Origin: Snuella sedimenti
GTDB lineage: Bacteria; Bacteroidota; Bacteroidia; Flavobacteriales; Flavobacteriaceae
Direction of reading: 5' to 3'
Length of the DNA stretch: 64,000 bases
Assembly (NCBI RefSeq): GCF_016428595.1
Contig: NZ_JAELVQ010000009.1
Span: 83,345-147,344, forward strand
The notes beneath the pieces are model-generated. The model ran no database searches. It had not been told where the DNA came from and worked only from the letters and a program-made list of their open reading frames with translations. Positions 27,380-35,823 of this stretch are shown here, piece after piece; position 1 is the first letter of the stretch, and each line of letters starts with the position of its first letter. Both the position numbers and the translations under genes were made by a program.

Positions 27380-29623
27380 TCATTTAAGCGTGTAGCGCAA
27401 TCCCAAAAATAAGCGTCTACCTTGGTTTGGTCCATAAACATACGATGGATCGAAAGTTAGGGCGTATGGGTTGTCCTGTGTTGCAACTACATTTCCGCTA
27501 TTGTCAAATTGAACATTTTCATCAAAAGGATCATGAGCTCTTGCAATTATAAATGGGTTTCCTCTGTTGGGAGTCCAATTGAGTAAGTTTTTTACACCGG
27601 CATAGAGTTCAAAATTGTTTATACCATCGTAGGTAAATTGTATATTTTGAATGCTCCAATAAGGTGAGTGCGCTAGTCTGGGGTCTAAGTCGCCTAAGAG
27701 GGGAAGGCGCATGGGGCCGTATAGATTTCCGGTATAGTCTATGGTCAAATTGTAGGTGTAATTTTTGTACGAAGCAGCCCAGGTGCCTGTAAAACTTTCT
27801 GTTAACATTTGACGTTCGGTAATGTTTTGTTCGGTTTTCGATACGTCTTGAACGGTTGCTCCAACAAGTAGTTTAATGCCATTTGCAAACATAGCGTCTA
27901 AATTTAGGCTAAGACCTTTGCTTATGGCTTTTCCGTCTAGATTGTCATATATAATCTGGTTAGGGTTGGTGTCGTAATCGGGTAATATTAAATTAGTAAA
28001 ATGTGTATACCATGCCGAAGCATCTAAACCAATAATAAAGCCGTTTTTGGTGAAAATTTTTGTTAGGTAGTTAAGGTTGACGTTGTAGGAGCGCTCAGGT
28101 TTAAGAGCTTCTGCTATAATAACATCTCTGGCGCCTGTAAGGGCAGCGTGTTCCTCTGTAAATAAATTTACGACCCTAAATCCTGTTCCGGCATTCAGCC
28201 TAAAGATGTCATTTTCGGTGGGTTTAAATTTGTACGCTAGTCTTGGTGTGAAAATATTACCATGTCTTTTGTCGTAGTCATAACGAGCGCCTAGTAAAAG
28301 CTTGTGTTTTTTGTTAAATGCAATTTCATCTTGTACAAAAAATGAAGGAATAACAATGGCATCTGCTTTTTCAGTTGCAGGCGTGTTGTCATTATAAAAG
28401 TTATAGCGTGTTGCTATACCAAATAGCATATCATGGTTTTTCATGGGTTTGTCCCATGTTAATTGACCAAAGCCGATACGCTGTTCTGCTAAATAAGGTG
28501 TATTCCCGTATACCGAGTTTTGGTCGTGATCGGTATAGGAAAATTGAAATAACATTTTCTCTGATATGGGTAATTGGTATTTGCCAAGAAGTTCAAATCG
28601 CGTTGTATAAATACTTTCGCCATACACTTCATCGCCTCCCCTATATGTAGGATCCCATTGCATTTCGCCTCCCCATCGGTCTTCATAAAAAAAGCGGCCA
28701 GCTAAAGAGAATAGCCTGTTAGCTTTACGCTTAAAATCCCATTTTTGAAAAACAGAAACACGATTTTGAAGTGTTAAATCTGTAAAGTTATCGTTGTTAT
28801 TGTCTATTGGATTGTTATAATTAAAGTAATTAACTCCAAACAACAAATTGGTTTTGCTTCCAACTTGCGCTTTAAAACCAACGTCTGCATTGTATTCGCC
28901 CCAGGCAGTTGTATAAGTATCTGCAAATACCAAAGGCGCGTTTTCAGGTAGTTTGGTAATAATGTTTATAAGCCCTCCTACAGCTTCGCTTCCATAAAGG
29001 GAAGAGGCTGGGCCTTTAACTATTTCTATTTGCTCGATAAGTGAGTTGGGAATACCAGATAGCCCATAAACGGTCGATAACCCACTTACAATAGGCATAC
29101 CGTCAATTAATACCAATGTGTATGGACCTTCAAGGCCGTTAATGTGAATGTCACCTGTATTACAAACATTGCAGTTAATTTGTGGTCTAACCCCGTTAAC
29201 ATTCTGTAATGCTTCAAAAATATTGGGCGTTGGGTTTTTCTTTAAAAATGCGGGGGTATAAACCTCTACTGGAACAGGGCTTTCCAACCGGGAAACTGCT
29301 TTTAAAGTACCAGTGACAACAACCTCATCTAATAGTTCCGATTCGTATAAATTAAAGTTTAGCGTTGTGTTGTTATTGGCTATTAAAACGTCTTTGCTTT
29401 GGTTTTTATAACCGGTAAAAGATGCGACAACAGTGTATTGTCCTGCTTCGATAGACGTTATTTTATAATAGCCATCTTCATCGGTAGTGGTTCCCTTTGT
29501 AGTCCCTTTTAGGTAAACATTTACATAGGGTAAGGGTTCGCCTTCAGAAAAGACCTTTCCTGAAATTTCTTGAGCATTTACCTGAAATAATGACAGGGTT
29601 AAAAAAAGTGTTAAGTATTTCAT
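27380..29623 (-). CDS. TonB-dependent receptor, probable metal-complex transporter
   Basis: A 747-residue outer-membrane receptor. The signal peptide MKYLTLFLTLSLFQVNAQ is followed by a carboxypeptidase-like regulatory domain (GKVFSEGEPLPYVNVYLKGT), a plug domain (residues about 115-230) and a beta-barrel ending in a Phe/Leu-rich strand (RRLFLGLRYTLK). The plug carries a CNVC pair (INCNVCNTGDIHING). The start at 29623 is supported by a -7 box at 29639-29646, which lies too close for the upstream TTG (29641) to be used. It heads the ABC importer operon and is divergent from the DtxR-type regulator, so it probably brings in the same metal. The ligand form is unknown. Confidence 0.92.
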   Translation of the reverse strand: MKYLTLFLTLSLFQVNAQEISGKVFSEGEPLPYVNVYLKGTTKGTTTDEDGYYKITSIEAGQYTVVASFTGYKNQSKDVLIANNNTTLNFNLYESELLDEVVVTGTLKAVSRLESPVPVEVYTPAFLKKNPTPNIFEALQNVNGVRPQINCNVCNTGDIHINGLEGPYTLVLIDGMPIVSGLSTVYGLSGIPNSLIEQIEIVKGPASSLYGSEAVGGLINIITKLPENAPLVFADTYTTAWGEYNADVGFKAQVGSKTNLLFGVNYFNYNNPIDNNNDNFTDLTLQNRVSVFQKWDFKRKANRLFSLAGRFFYEDRWGGEMQWDPTYRGGDEVYGESIYTTRFELLGKYQLPISEKMLFQFSYTDHDQNSVYGNTPYLAEQRIGFGQLTWDKPMKNHDMLFGIATRYNFYNDNTPATEKADAIVIPSFFVQDEIAFNKKHKLLLGARYDYDKRHGNIFTPRLAYKFKPTENDIFRLNAGTGFRVVNLFTEEHAALTGARDVIIAEALKPERSYNVNLNYLTKIFTKNGFIIGLDASAWYTHFTNLILPDYDTNPNQIIYDNLDGKAISKGLSLNLDAMFANGIKLLVGATVQDVSKTEQNITERQMLTESFTGTWAASYKNYTYNLTIDYTGNLYGPMRLPLLGDLDPRLAHSPYWSIQNIQFTYDGINNFELYAGVKNLLNWTPNRGNPFIIARAHDPFDENVQFDNSGNVVATQDNPYALTFDPSYVYGPNQGRRLFLGLRYTLK

Positions 29624-29638
29624 GTATTTATTTTTTTG

Positions 29639-29646
29639 CAAATATA
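29639..29646 (-). promoter_or_regulatory. -7 box of the TonB receptor/ABC importer operon
   Basis: The minus strand reads TATATTTG, matching TAnnTTTG, 16 bases before the ATG at 29623. The 16-bp palindrome at 29655-29670 lies 8 bases upstream of it, between the -7 and -33 positions. Confidence 0.6.
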
Positions 29647-29654
29647 AATATAAA

Positions 29655-29670
29655 TTTAGATTAATCTAAA
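29655..29670. promoter_or_regulatory. Predicted DtxR-family operator (perfect 16-bp palindrome)
   Basis: TTTAGATTAATCTAAA is a perfect palindrome and resembles DtxR/MntR/IdeR boxes (TTAGGTTAGCCTAA type). It lies in the short intergenic region between the TonB receptor gene and the divergent DtxR-type regulator gene. It overlaps the spacer of the receptor promoter and lies just upstream of the regulator promoter, so it could control both. Confidence 0.7.
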
Positions 29671-29695
29671 AATTTATTTAAATTAATAATTAAAG

Positions 29696-29703
29696 TATAT
29701 TTG
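29696..29703 (+). promoter_or_regulatory. -7 box of the DtxR-type regulator gene
   Basis: The sequence TATATTTG matches TAnnTTTG and ends 21 bases before the ATG at 29725. The operator lies 25 bases upstream. Confidence 0.55.
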
Positions 29704-29724
29704 TGGTTTAATTATTTTGGTGCT

Positions 29725-30381
29725 ATGATTACATTAACTGAAGAAAATTATATAAAGGCTATCTATCAATTAGGTAAATATGGAACGGTAAACGCGAGTA
29801 CTAATAGTATTGCCGATGCTTTGGAGACAAAAGCGTCATCGGTTACTGATATGATTAAGAAATTGGCTGATAAAGGTTATGTTAATTACAAGCCTTACCA
29901 AGGTGTTAAGTTAACCCAAAAAGGAAAAAAAATAGCGGCAGATGTAGTTAGGAAGCATAGGCTTTGGGAGGTGTTTTTAGTAGAAAAACTAAATTTTTCG
30001 TGGGATGAAGTCCATGATATAGCCGAGCAATTAGAGCATATAAAATCCGAAAAGCTAATTAATGAATTAGATAAATTGCTTGATTATCCAACACACGACC
30101 CTCATGGGGATCCTATTCCGGACAAATCGGGGGATATAAAAAAGACCGATAAAACATTGTTGTTTAATTTGGATGAAAACGCAAAGGGTATTTGTGTTGG
30201 TGTAAAAGACACTTCGTCGGCATTTTTAAAATATTTAGATAAGTATAATATTGCATTAGGTTCTAAAATTACTGTATTGTCTAAGGAAGCCTTTGATGAT
30301 TCAATGGTAATACAAATAGGAGAAACTACCATTAATATTTCTCAAGTTGTTGCCAATAACTTATTTATTAAGGAGCAGTAA
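29725..30381 (+). CDS. DtxR-family metal-dependent transcriptional regulator
   Basis: A 218-residue repressor. The N-terminal winged helix (about 1-65, LTEENYIKAIYQL) is followed by the metal-binding and dimerisation domain with HRLWEVFL, VHDIAEQLEH and DPHGDPIP. A C-terminal FeoA/SH3-like domain starts near residue 150. The residue that corresponds to Cys102 of DtxR is Glu here (HDIAEQLEH against HEEACRWEH), as in manganese-type regulators. The start at 29725 (MITLTEENY) fits family length; the TTG at 29701 lies inside the -7 box. It is divergent from the receptor operon and near feoAB, whose promoters both carry similar boxes. Confidence 0.95.
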   Translation: MITLTEENYIKAIYQLGKYGTVNASTNSIADALETKASSVTDMIKKLADKGYVNYKPYQGVKLTQKGKKIAADVVRKHRLWEVFLVEKLNFSWDEVHDIAEQLEHIKSEKLINELDKLLDYPTHDPHGDPIPDKSGDIKKTDKTLLFNLDENAKGICVGVKDTSSAFLKYLDKYNIALGSKITVLSKEAFDDSMVIQIGETTINISQVVANNLFIKEQ

Positions 30382-30391
30382 TTGAAGGCCA

Positions 30392-30529
30392 TTAATGACA
30401 ACCACAGCCATCGTTACCACCGCATGATTTTTTAGGAGCAGGTTTTTTCCAAAAGAATTTTTTAACCAAAAAGACGATAGCCAAGGTTAAGGCTGTAAAG
30501 ACGAGTATGTTTTGAATGATCGTGTTCAT
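30392..30529 (-). CDS. FeoB-associated Cys-rich membrane protein
   Basis: A 45-residue protein with one N-terminal membrane helix (IIQNILVFTALTLAIVFLV), then a basic stretch and a Cys-rich tail CGGNDGCGCH. This is the pattern of the FeoB-associated family that follows feoB in many Bacteroidota. It begins 52 bases after the feoB stop on the same strand and overlaps no other gene. Its role in Fe2+ transport is not established; the tail could bind iron. Confidence 0.88.
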   Translation of the reverse strand: MNTIIQNILVFTALTLAIVFLVKKFFWKKPAPKKSCGGNDGCGCH

Positions 30530-30581
30530 CGTTTTTTTTGTCGCAAATAAGTATAAATCCTTAATTATAGAGGGGTGCTAT

Positions 30582-32681
30582 TTATTTTAAAATTTGAAAT
30601 GCAATTAGTGCAATTATATAAGCAAAGCTACTCATAATCCCTAACTGTAACAAAGGCCATTTCCAACTGTTGGTTTCGCGTTTCACTATGGCTAATGTAC
30701 TCATACATTGCATGGCGAATGCATAGAATAATAAAAGTGAAATGCCGGAGGCAAACGTGAAAAGAGGGCCTCCCAAAATAGGGTTAACTTCGGCGGCCAT
30801 TCTGTTTTTTATGGTGGCTTCGTCATCACTTCCAACACTATAAATGGTTGCTAGTGTTCCTACAAAAACTTCACGAGCTGCAAAAGAGCTTACAATGGCA
30901 ATACCTATTTTCCAATCGTAGCCTAAAGGTCTAATGGCAGGTTCTATACTGCGCCCTGTTAGGCCTATAAAAGAATGTTCTAGTTTGTGGGATGCTATTT
31001 TTTGTTGTAGCTCGTCATCAGTTATATTTTGTGAAGCGTATTCTGTTTTAATAATATTTTCGGCATTGTTAAAGTTGTCTCCTGGACCGTAAGAGGCCAA
31101 AAACCAAAGTATAATTGAGATGGCAAGAATGATCTTTCCTGCGCCATATACAAACGATTTTGTTTTTTCAACAACTGTTAATGCAACATTTTTTAAAAGA
31201 GGTAGTTTGTAGTTGGGCATCTCTACAACAAAGAACGTTCTACTTTTAATTTTAAGAATCTTGTTGAGCAGGTAGGCTGAAAACACAGCAGCGCCAAAAC
31301 CAATAAGGTATAAAAGCATTAACGTAAGTGCTTGGTAGCCCAGGCCAAAAAAGCGCCCATCGGGGATAACCAAAGAAATAATAATAAGGTAAACAGGTAA
31401 GCGTGCAGAGCAGGTTGTAAACGGAGTAACCAAAATGGTAATTAGGCGTTCCTTCCAACTTTCTATATTACGTGTGGCCATAATAGCTGGAATAGCACAG
31501 GCAGTTCCTGAAATAAGGGGTACGACGCTTTTTCCACTTAGCCCAAAACGGCGCATGACCCGATCCATTAAAAAAACAACACGACTCATATAGCCGCTCT
31601 CTTCAAGAACGGATATAAATAAGAATAGAAAGGCTATTTGCGGTATAAAGATAACAATACCGCCAAGGCCAGGTATAATTCCTTCTGCCAGTAAATTGGT
31701 AAATGCACCATTGGGTAATTGGCTTTTAGCCCATTCGCTAAGGGATGCAAAAGCAGTATCGATAAAATCCATTGGGACGCTGGACCAATCATAAATAGCT
31801 TGAAAAATGGTTAATAAAATAACAAAGAAAATAAGGTAGCCCCATACTTTATGGGTTAAAACGCGATCTAGTTTGGTGCGCAAGTCTTTAGCTTGCGAAG
31901 CATCAATGGTCTGTCCCTGTTTAAGAACATTGTTAATAAACTGATAGCGCTTAATTGTTTCTTTTTGTTGCAAGCGTTTTAGGTCGGTTTTGGACTTTGT
32001 TTTGAAATTGGCAACAGCTTCAATTTCATTTCTATCCGTTTTGCCAAAATTCACATCTTGGGTAATTACTAGCCAAAGCTTATAGAGTAGCTGGTTGGGA
32101 AAGGCTTTACGTAAGCTGTCAAAATAGGCTTTGTCTATTTCGGAGGCATGTAAACAAGGAGTTACAGGTAAATCTTTATAATGAGAGATTAAATTTTTTA
32201 AGTCTTCGATCCCTAGCTTTTTCCGTGTACTTATTAAGGCTATTTTGGTTTTTAGGTGTTTTTCTAGATAGTCAATATCGAGCGATATGCCCTTGTAATG
32301 CATTCTGTCGGCCATATTAATGACCAAAAGCGTTGGGATTTCTAAATCTTTTATTTGTGTAAATAATAGTAAGTTGCGTTTTAGGTTTTCAACATCACTA
32401 ACAACCACTGCTATGTCTGGAAAATCTTTATCGGTTTTATTTAAAAGCAGTTCAATCACCACATTTTCATCGAGCGACGAAGCGTTTAAACTGTAAGTCC
32501 CTGGTAAATCTATAATGTGTGCCTTTACGCCTCTTGGTAGTTTGCAAACACCTTCTTTTTTTTCTACTGTAATTCCCGGATAATTGCCAACTTTTTGATT
32601 TAAGCCTGTTAATGCATTAAAAACAGAGGTTTTTCCGGTATTCGGATTTCCAATTAAGGCAACGTTTATTTGTTTACTCAT
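30582..32681 (-). CDS. feoB: Ferrous iron transport protein B
   Basis: A 699-residue inner-membrane Fe2+ transporter with an N-terminal GTPase. The P-loop is GNPNTGKTS (residues 11-19), the G3 motif is DLPGTYSLNA and the G4 motif lies at INMAD. Two nucleoside-recognition gate domains follow, with the conserved segment PLISGTACAIPAIMATR and further helices to the C-terminus. It overlaps feoA by 8 bases and is followed by the FeoB-associated protein gene. Length and motifs are normal. Confidence 0.97.
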   Translation of the reverse strand: MSKQINVALIGNPNTGKTSVFNALTGLNQKVGNYPGITVEKKEGVCKLPRGVKAHIIDLPGTYSLNASSLDENVVIELLLNKTDKDFPDIAVVVSDVENLKRNLLLFTQIKDLEIPTLLVINMADRMHYKGISLDIDYLEKHLKTKIALISTRKKLGIEDLKNLISHYKDLPVTPCLHASEIDKAYFDSLRKAFPNQLLYKLWLVITQDVNFGKTDRNEIEAVANFKTKSKTDLKRLQQKETIKRYQFINNVLKQGQTIDASQAKDLRTKLDRVLTHKVWGYLIFFVILLTIFQAIYDWSSVPMDFIDTAFASLSEWAKSQLPNGAFTNLLAEGIIPGLGGIVIFIPQIAFLFLFISVLEESGYMSRVVFLMDRVMRRFGLSGKSVVPLISGTACAIPAIMATRNIESWKERLITILVTPFTTCSARLPVYLIIISLVIPDGRFFGLGYQALTLMLLYLIGFGAAVFSAYLLNKILKIKSRTFFVVEMPNYKLPLLKNVALTVVEKTKSFVYGAGKIILAISIILWFLASYGPGDNFNNAENIIKTEYASQNITDDELQQKIASHKLEHSFIGLTGRSIEPAIRPLGYDWKIGIAIVSSFAAREVFVGTLATIYSVGSDDEATIKNRMAAEVNPILGGPLFTFASGISLLLFYAFAMQCMSTLAIVKRETNSWKWPLLQLGIMSSFAYIIALIAFQILK

Positions 32682-32910
32682 GCACTACTTTTTCTATTAA
32701 AATATGAATAGCGGTCTCTTTTCGAATGGCTAAATGACTACCATTAATATTTAAATACATAGGGTCTTGAAAAGGCGCCAATTGAACGAGCTCAACCACA
32801 TTGCCCGGTAAACATCCCATTTCTAAAAGTTTTAATGGAATGTGATTAGACGAAACATCTGTAATGATTGCCTGTTCTCCGCGTTTAAGGTGTGCTAATG
32901 TGTATTGCAA
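32674..32910 (-). CDS. feoA: Ferrous iron transport protein A (TTG start)
   Basis: A 78-residue SH3-like cytoplasmic protein that assists FeoB. Conserved features include LKRGEQAIITDVS and LLEMGCLPGNVVELV. The frame starts with TTG at 32910; a stop codon lies three codons upstream, so no ATG start is possible. The gene overlaps feoB by 8 bases. A DtxR-type box ends 6 bases upstream of the start codon, and a -7 box lies at 32937-32944, giving a short leader in which the operator covers the transcription start. Confidence 0.93.
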   Translation of the reverse strand: MQYTLAHLKRGEQAIITDVSSNHIPLKLLEMGCLPGNVVELVQLAPFQDPMYLNINGSHLAIRKETAIHILIEKVVHE

Positions 32911-32915
32911 GCTTA

Positions 32916-32931
32916 TTTAGATTGATTTTAA
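32916..32931. promoter_or_regulatory. Predicted DtxR-family operator in front of feoA
   Basis: TTTAGATTGATTTTAA matches 13 of 16 positions of the perfect palindrome at 29655-29670, including the full first half-site. It lies between the feoA -7 box and the start codon, across the expected transcription start, a classical position for repression. Confidence 0.6.
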
Positions 32932-32936
32932 AGAAG

Positions 32937-32944
32937 CAAAAGTA
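32937..32944 (-). promoter_or_regulatory. -7 box of feoAB
   Basis: The minus strand reads TACTTTTG, matching TAnnTTTG, 26 bases before the feoA TTG. The operator-like box starts 5 bases downstream. Confidence 0.5.
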
Positions 32945-33200
32945 ATGTAAAAGTTTAAAAGTTTAAAAGTTTATGCTTTAAAGTTTGTTGTTAAATCGGT
33001 AAAAATTTAGAAAAGTTGAAGCGCTTTGTTTTTTTGACCGAAATTACCACTAGCATTCTAAATTATTGAGACAAGACAATTGTACTACCAAAGTAAAAAG
33101 ATAACGCATTGAAATTATTTGGTCTGGATTCTTTTGTCTAAAAGCGGAGCGATCTCTAGTCAATCTTTCGAACGACTATGAGAAGTTGTGTAATAAAAGG

Positions 33201-33869
33201 CTATTTTTCTTTTTTCAATATATAAATATCATCGAGCAGACGATCAATATCTTCAGACTTGGTACCGTCATAAAAACCACGAATCTGACGTTTTTTGTCA
33301 ATGAGCATAAAATTTTCTGTATGGATCATATCATAAGCATCACCATTGCCTTGATCTTTTACTGCTAAATAAGATTTCCTGGCCAATTCATAAATTTGTC
33401 TTTTATCACCTGTAACCAAGTGCCATTTAGAGTCGTTAACACCTTTTTGTACAGCATACTTTTTCAATTGAGCAACATTATCGATTTCTGGCGTTACACT
33501 ATGCGATAGTAGCATGACTTCTGGATCGTCCTTAAGTGCATTTTGAATTTGTACCATGTGATCTGTCATAATCGGACAAATGGTTTGGCAGGTGGTGAAA
33601 AAGAAATCGGCTACGTAAATTTTGTCTTTGTAAGTTTCTTGGTTTACGGTTTTTCCATTTTGATCCGTTAGAGAGAAATCAGCTATTTTATGGTATTTCT
33701 TTTTATGTTGAATGGTGCTGTCTACTAGTTCGGTGCTCACCATAGCCGGTTGGTAAATAGGTAAAGGTTGGTAGACATTTAAAGTGTTATATATAAGGGT
33801 TACAATGATAACGGATATAATAACAAAGACAATAGCAAAATTTTTGTATGCTTTAAAAAATGATAGCAT
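33201..33869 (-). CDS. SCO family protein (SCO1/SenC/PrrC)
   Basis: A 222-residue membrane-anchored thioredoxin-fold protein, typically a copper chaperone for cytochrome oxidase assembly or a thiol redox protein. One N-terminal helix (residues about 12-27) anchors it. The copper-binding CxxxC motif appears as CQTIC near residue 95, and the conserved His in DMIHTENFMLID completes the site. The gene is monocistronic and divergent from rseP. No oxidase genes are in the window. Confidence 0.92.
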   Translation of the reverse strand: MLSFFKAYKNFAIVFVIISVIIVTLIYNTLNVYQPLPIYQPAMVSTELVDSTIQHKKKYHKIADFSLTDQNGKTVNQETYKDKIYVADFFFTTCQTICPIMTDHMVQIQNALKDDPEVMLLSHSVTPEIDNVAQLKKYAVQKGVNDSKWHLVTGDKRQIYELARKSYLAVKDQGNGDAYDMIHTENFMLIDKKRQIRGFYDGTKSEDIDRLLDDIYILKKEK

Positions 33870-33992
33870 AAGTGTTTGTAAAAATTAAATTCATGCAAAA
33901 ATACAATGAAAATTGATCACCTGCGGTTTTGTTGAAGTTTAAATTCCTGTTAAAATGCACGTATTGTCTTTTTTAAAGTTGGTTTAAAAGCT

Positions 33993-34000
33993 TACTTTTG
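33993..34000 (+). promoter_or_regulatory. Bacteroidota -7 box in front of rseP
   Basis: TACTTTTG matches TAnnTTTG and ends 29 bases before the ATG at 34030. Confidence 0.45.
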
Positions 34001-34029
34001 TGCGATTATAAAAATCTGATTGAAGCTAT

Positions 34030-35376
34030 ATGGAGTTTGTTATTAAAATATCTCAATTTTTATTGAGTTTATCATTGTTAATTATTTTACACGAATTAGG
34101 GCATTTTATTCCAGCAAAAGCATTTAAAACCCGTGTAGAAAAATTTTACTTATTCTTTGATGTTAAATTTTCACTTTTTAAGAAAAAAATAGGAGAAACA
34201 GTTTATGGAATTGGTTGGTTGCCATTAGGCGGGTATGTAAAAATATCTGGGATGATCGATGAGAGCATGGATACCGAACAAATGTCGCAACCTGCACAGC
34301 CTTGGGAATTTCGCTCAAAACCAGCTTGGCAGCGTTTAATTATTATGTTAGGAGGCGTTACGGTAAATTTCTTGTTGGCAATTTTAATTTATATAGGTAT
34401 GAGTTACTTTTATGGTGACAAATACTTGCCTAATGAGAACATAAAGGATGGCCTTGCAATAGAGAGCACGGTAGCCAATAAAGCAGGTTTGCTAACGGGA
34501 GATAAGATTTTAGCAGTTGATGGTGATAAGATTGAAACTTATTCTCAAATTTCAGAAAAAGTACTTTTTGGAAAAGAAATTACCATAGAACGCAATGGGG
34601 AGCAGTCGATAGTAACGTTGCCTGAAGATTTTTTAGCCCAATTAATCGATTCTAAAGAAAAAAGATTTATTAATCTACGAGAGCCTTTTGTTGTTTTTCA
34701 AGTTCCGGATACTTCGTTTAATAAAGGCAGTAATCTTGTTAAAGGCGATATAATAACGAGAATAAATGATAAAGAAACCAGGTATGCCGATCAGGTAAAA
34801 GAGGCTTTGGAATTATTCAAAGGGAATGAAGTTGACGCCGAAGTGTTAAGGGATGGTGAGACCTTTAATACCTCTTTAAAAATCAATGAAGAAGGAATGT
34901 TAGGGATGATTTACGCTACGAATATTACTTCAGAGACATTAGAAGCCTTAAACTATTATAAATACGAAACGAAATCTTATGGGTTTTTTGAATCCTTTCC
35001 TGTTGGGTTAACCAAGGCTAAAGATAGAATGGTCTCTTACTGGGATCAATTAGGAGCTATTTTTACACCGAGTACAGGAGCTTATAAAGGTGTTGGTGGA
35101 TTTAAAGCGATTTATGATATATTTCCTAATGTTTGGAGTTGGCAGGTATTTTGGAGTATTACTGCGTTTTTATCTATTATGTTAGGGGTTTTAAATTTAT
35201 TGCCTATACCAGCACTTGATGGTGGACATGTTATGTTTTTACTGTATGAAATGGTTTCTGGAAGAAAGCCGGGAGACAAGTTTATGGAGTATGCGCAAAT
35301 GGTTGGCTTTTTCATTTTAATAGCACTTGTTTTATTTGCCAATGGAAACGATATTTTTAAAGCGATCTTTGATTAA
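34030..35376 (+). CDS. rseP: RIP metalloprotease RseP (site-2 protease)
   Basis: A 448-residue intramembrane zinc protease that cleaves transmembrane anti-sigma factors and signal peptide remnants. The zinc motif HELGH is at residues 21-25. The second ligand region is PIPALDGGHV near residue 395. Two PDZ-like segments lie between (about 130-300), and there are four hydrophobic helices. The ECF/anti-sigma pair at 5.5-7.8 kb is a conceivable client, but nothing in the sequence links them. Confidence 0.96.
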   Translation: MEFVIKISQFLLSLSLLIILHELGHFIPAKAFKTRVEKFYLFFDVKFSLFKKKIGETVYGIGWLPLGGYVKISGMIDESMDTEQMSQPAQPWEFRSKPAWQRLIIMLGGVTVNFLLAILIYIGMSYFYGDKYLPNENIKDGLAIESTVANKAGLLTGDKILAVDGDKIETYSQISEKVLFGKEITIERNGEQSIVTLPEDFLAQLIDSKEKRFINLREPFVVFQVPDTSFNKGSNLVKGDIITRINDKETRYADQVKEALELFKGNEVDAEVLRDGETFNTSLKINEEGMLGMIYATNITSETLEALNYYKYETKSYGFFESFPVGLTKAKDRMVSYWDQLGAIFTPSTGAYKGVGGFKAIYDIFPNVWSWQVFWSITAFLSIMLGVLNLLPIPALDGGHVMFLLYEMVSGRKPGDKFMEYAQMVGFFILIALVLFANGNDIFKAIFD

Positions 35377-35417
35377 AAAAAGATTGAAAATATTTGGAAT
35401 GATATAAAAATAATATA

Positions 35418-35425
35418 TATATTTG
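35418..35425 (+). promoter_or_regulatory. -7 box of the tRNA-Asn promoter
   Basis: TATATTTG matches TAnnTTTG and lies 24 bases before the first tRNA-Asn gene. Confidence 0.5.
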
Positions 35426-35449
35426 CGCTCGCAAAAGTGAAGCGAACAC

Positions 35450-35523
35450 TCCTCCTTAGCTCAGTTGGTTAGAGCATTTGACTGTTAATCAAAGGGTCCT
35501 TGGTTCGAGCCCAAGAGGGGGAG
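35450..35523 (+). tRNA. tRNA-Asn (GTT), copy 1
   Basis: A 74-base cloverleaf. The acceptor tcctcct pairs with aggggga with one G-T pair. The anticodon stem tttga/tcaaa has loop ctGTTaa, and the T-arm contains ggttcgagcc. The CCA end is not encoded. A terminator follows at 35531-35558. Confidence 0.97.
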
Positions 35524-35530
35524 CAAAGAA

Positions 35531-35558
35531 AAAGCCTTACAAACCGTGAGGCTTTTTT
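35531..35558 (+). terminator. Rho-independent terminator of tRNA-Asn copy 1
   Basis: A 10-bp stem (35531-35540 with 35546-35555, one G-T pair) with a 5-nt loop is followed by T's. Confidence 0.8.
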
Positions 35559-35609
35559 GTTTCACTTATTTATAGATATTAATTTAGTTCACGCCAATAA
35601 AGTGAACAT

Positions 35610-35683
35610 TCCTCCTTAGCTCAGTTGGTTAGAGCATTTGACTGTTAATCAAAGGGTCCTTGGTTCGAGCCCAAGAGGGGGAG
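35610..35683 (+). tRNA. tRNA-Asn (GTT), copy 2
   Basis: Identical in its 74 bases to the copy at 35450-35523 and placed 160 bases downstream. It is followed by the same kind of terminator, so gene and terminator were duplicated together. Confidence 0.97.
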
Positions 35684-35689
35684 CAAAGA

Positions 35690-35720
35690 AAAGCCTTACG
35701 ACCCGTGAGGCTTTTTTGTT
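35690..35720 (+). terminator. Rho-independent terminator of tRNA-Asn copy 2
   Basis: The stem 35690-35699 with 35705-35714 is followed by T's, almost the same as the terminator of copy 1. Confidence 0.8.
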
Positions 35721-35751
35721 TTAATTAACTTTAGTATGTTTGCTGCTTAAT

Positions 35752-35823
35752 GGCTCCATAGTTCAAGGGATAGAACAAAAGTTTCCTAAACTTTAGATCC
35801 AGGTTCGAATCCTGGTGGAGTCA
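35752..35823 (+). tRNA. tRNA-Arg (CCT)
   Basis: A 72-base cloverleaf. Acceptor ggctcca pairs with tggagtc. The anticodon stem aaagt/acttt encloses ttCCTaa, and the T-arm contains aggttcgaatcct. Its last 17 bases are also the first 17 bases of the 98-bp tandem repeat that follows. Confidence 0.95.

Noticed and set aside
29624..29641. TTG at 29641 as the start of the TonB receptor
   Set aside because: It lies inside the -7 box at 29639-29646, so it would not be on the transcript; the ATG at 29623 also gives a normal signal peptide.
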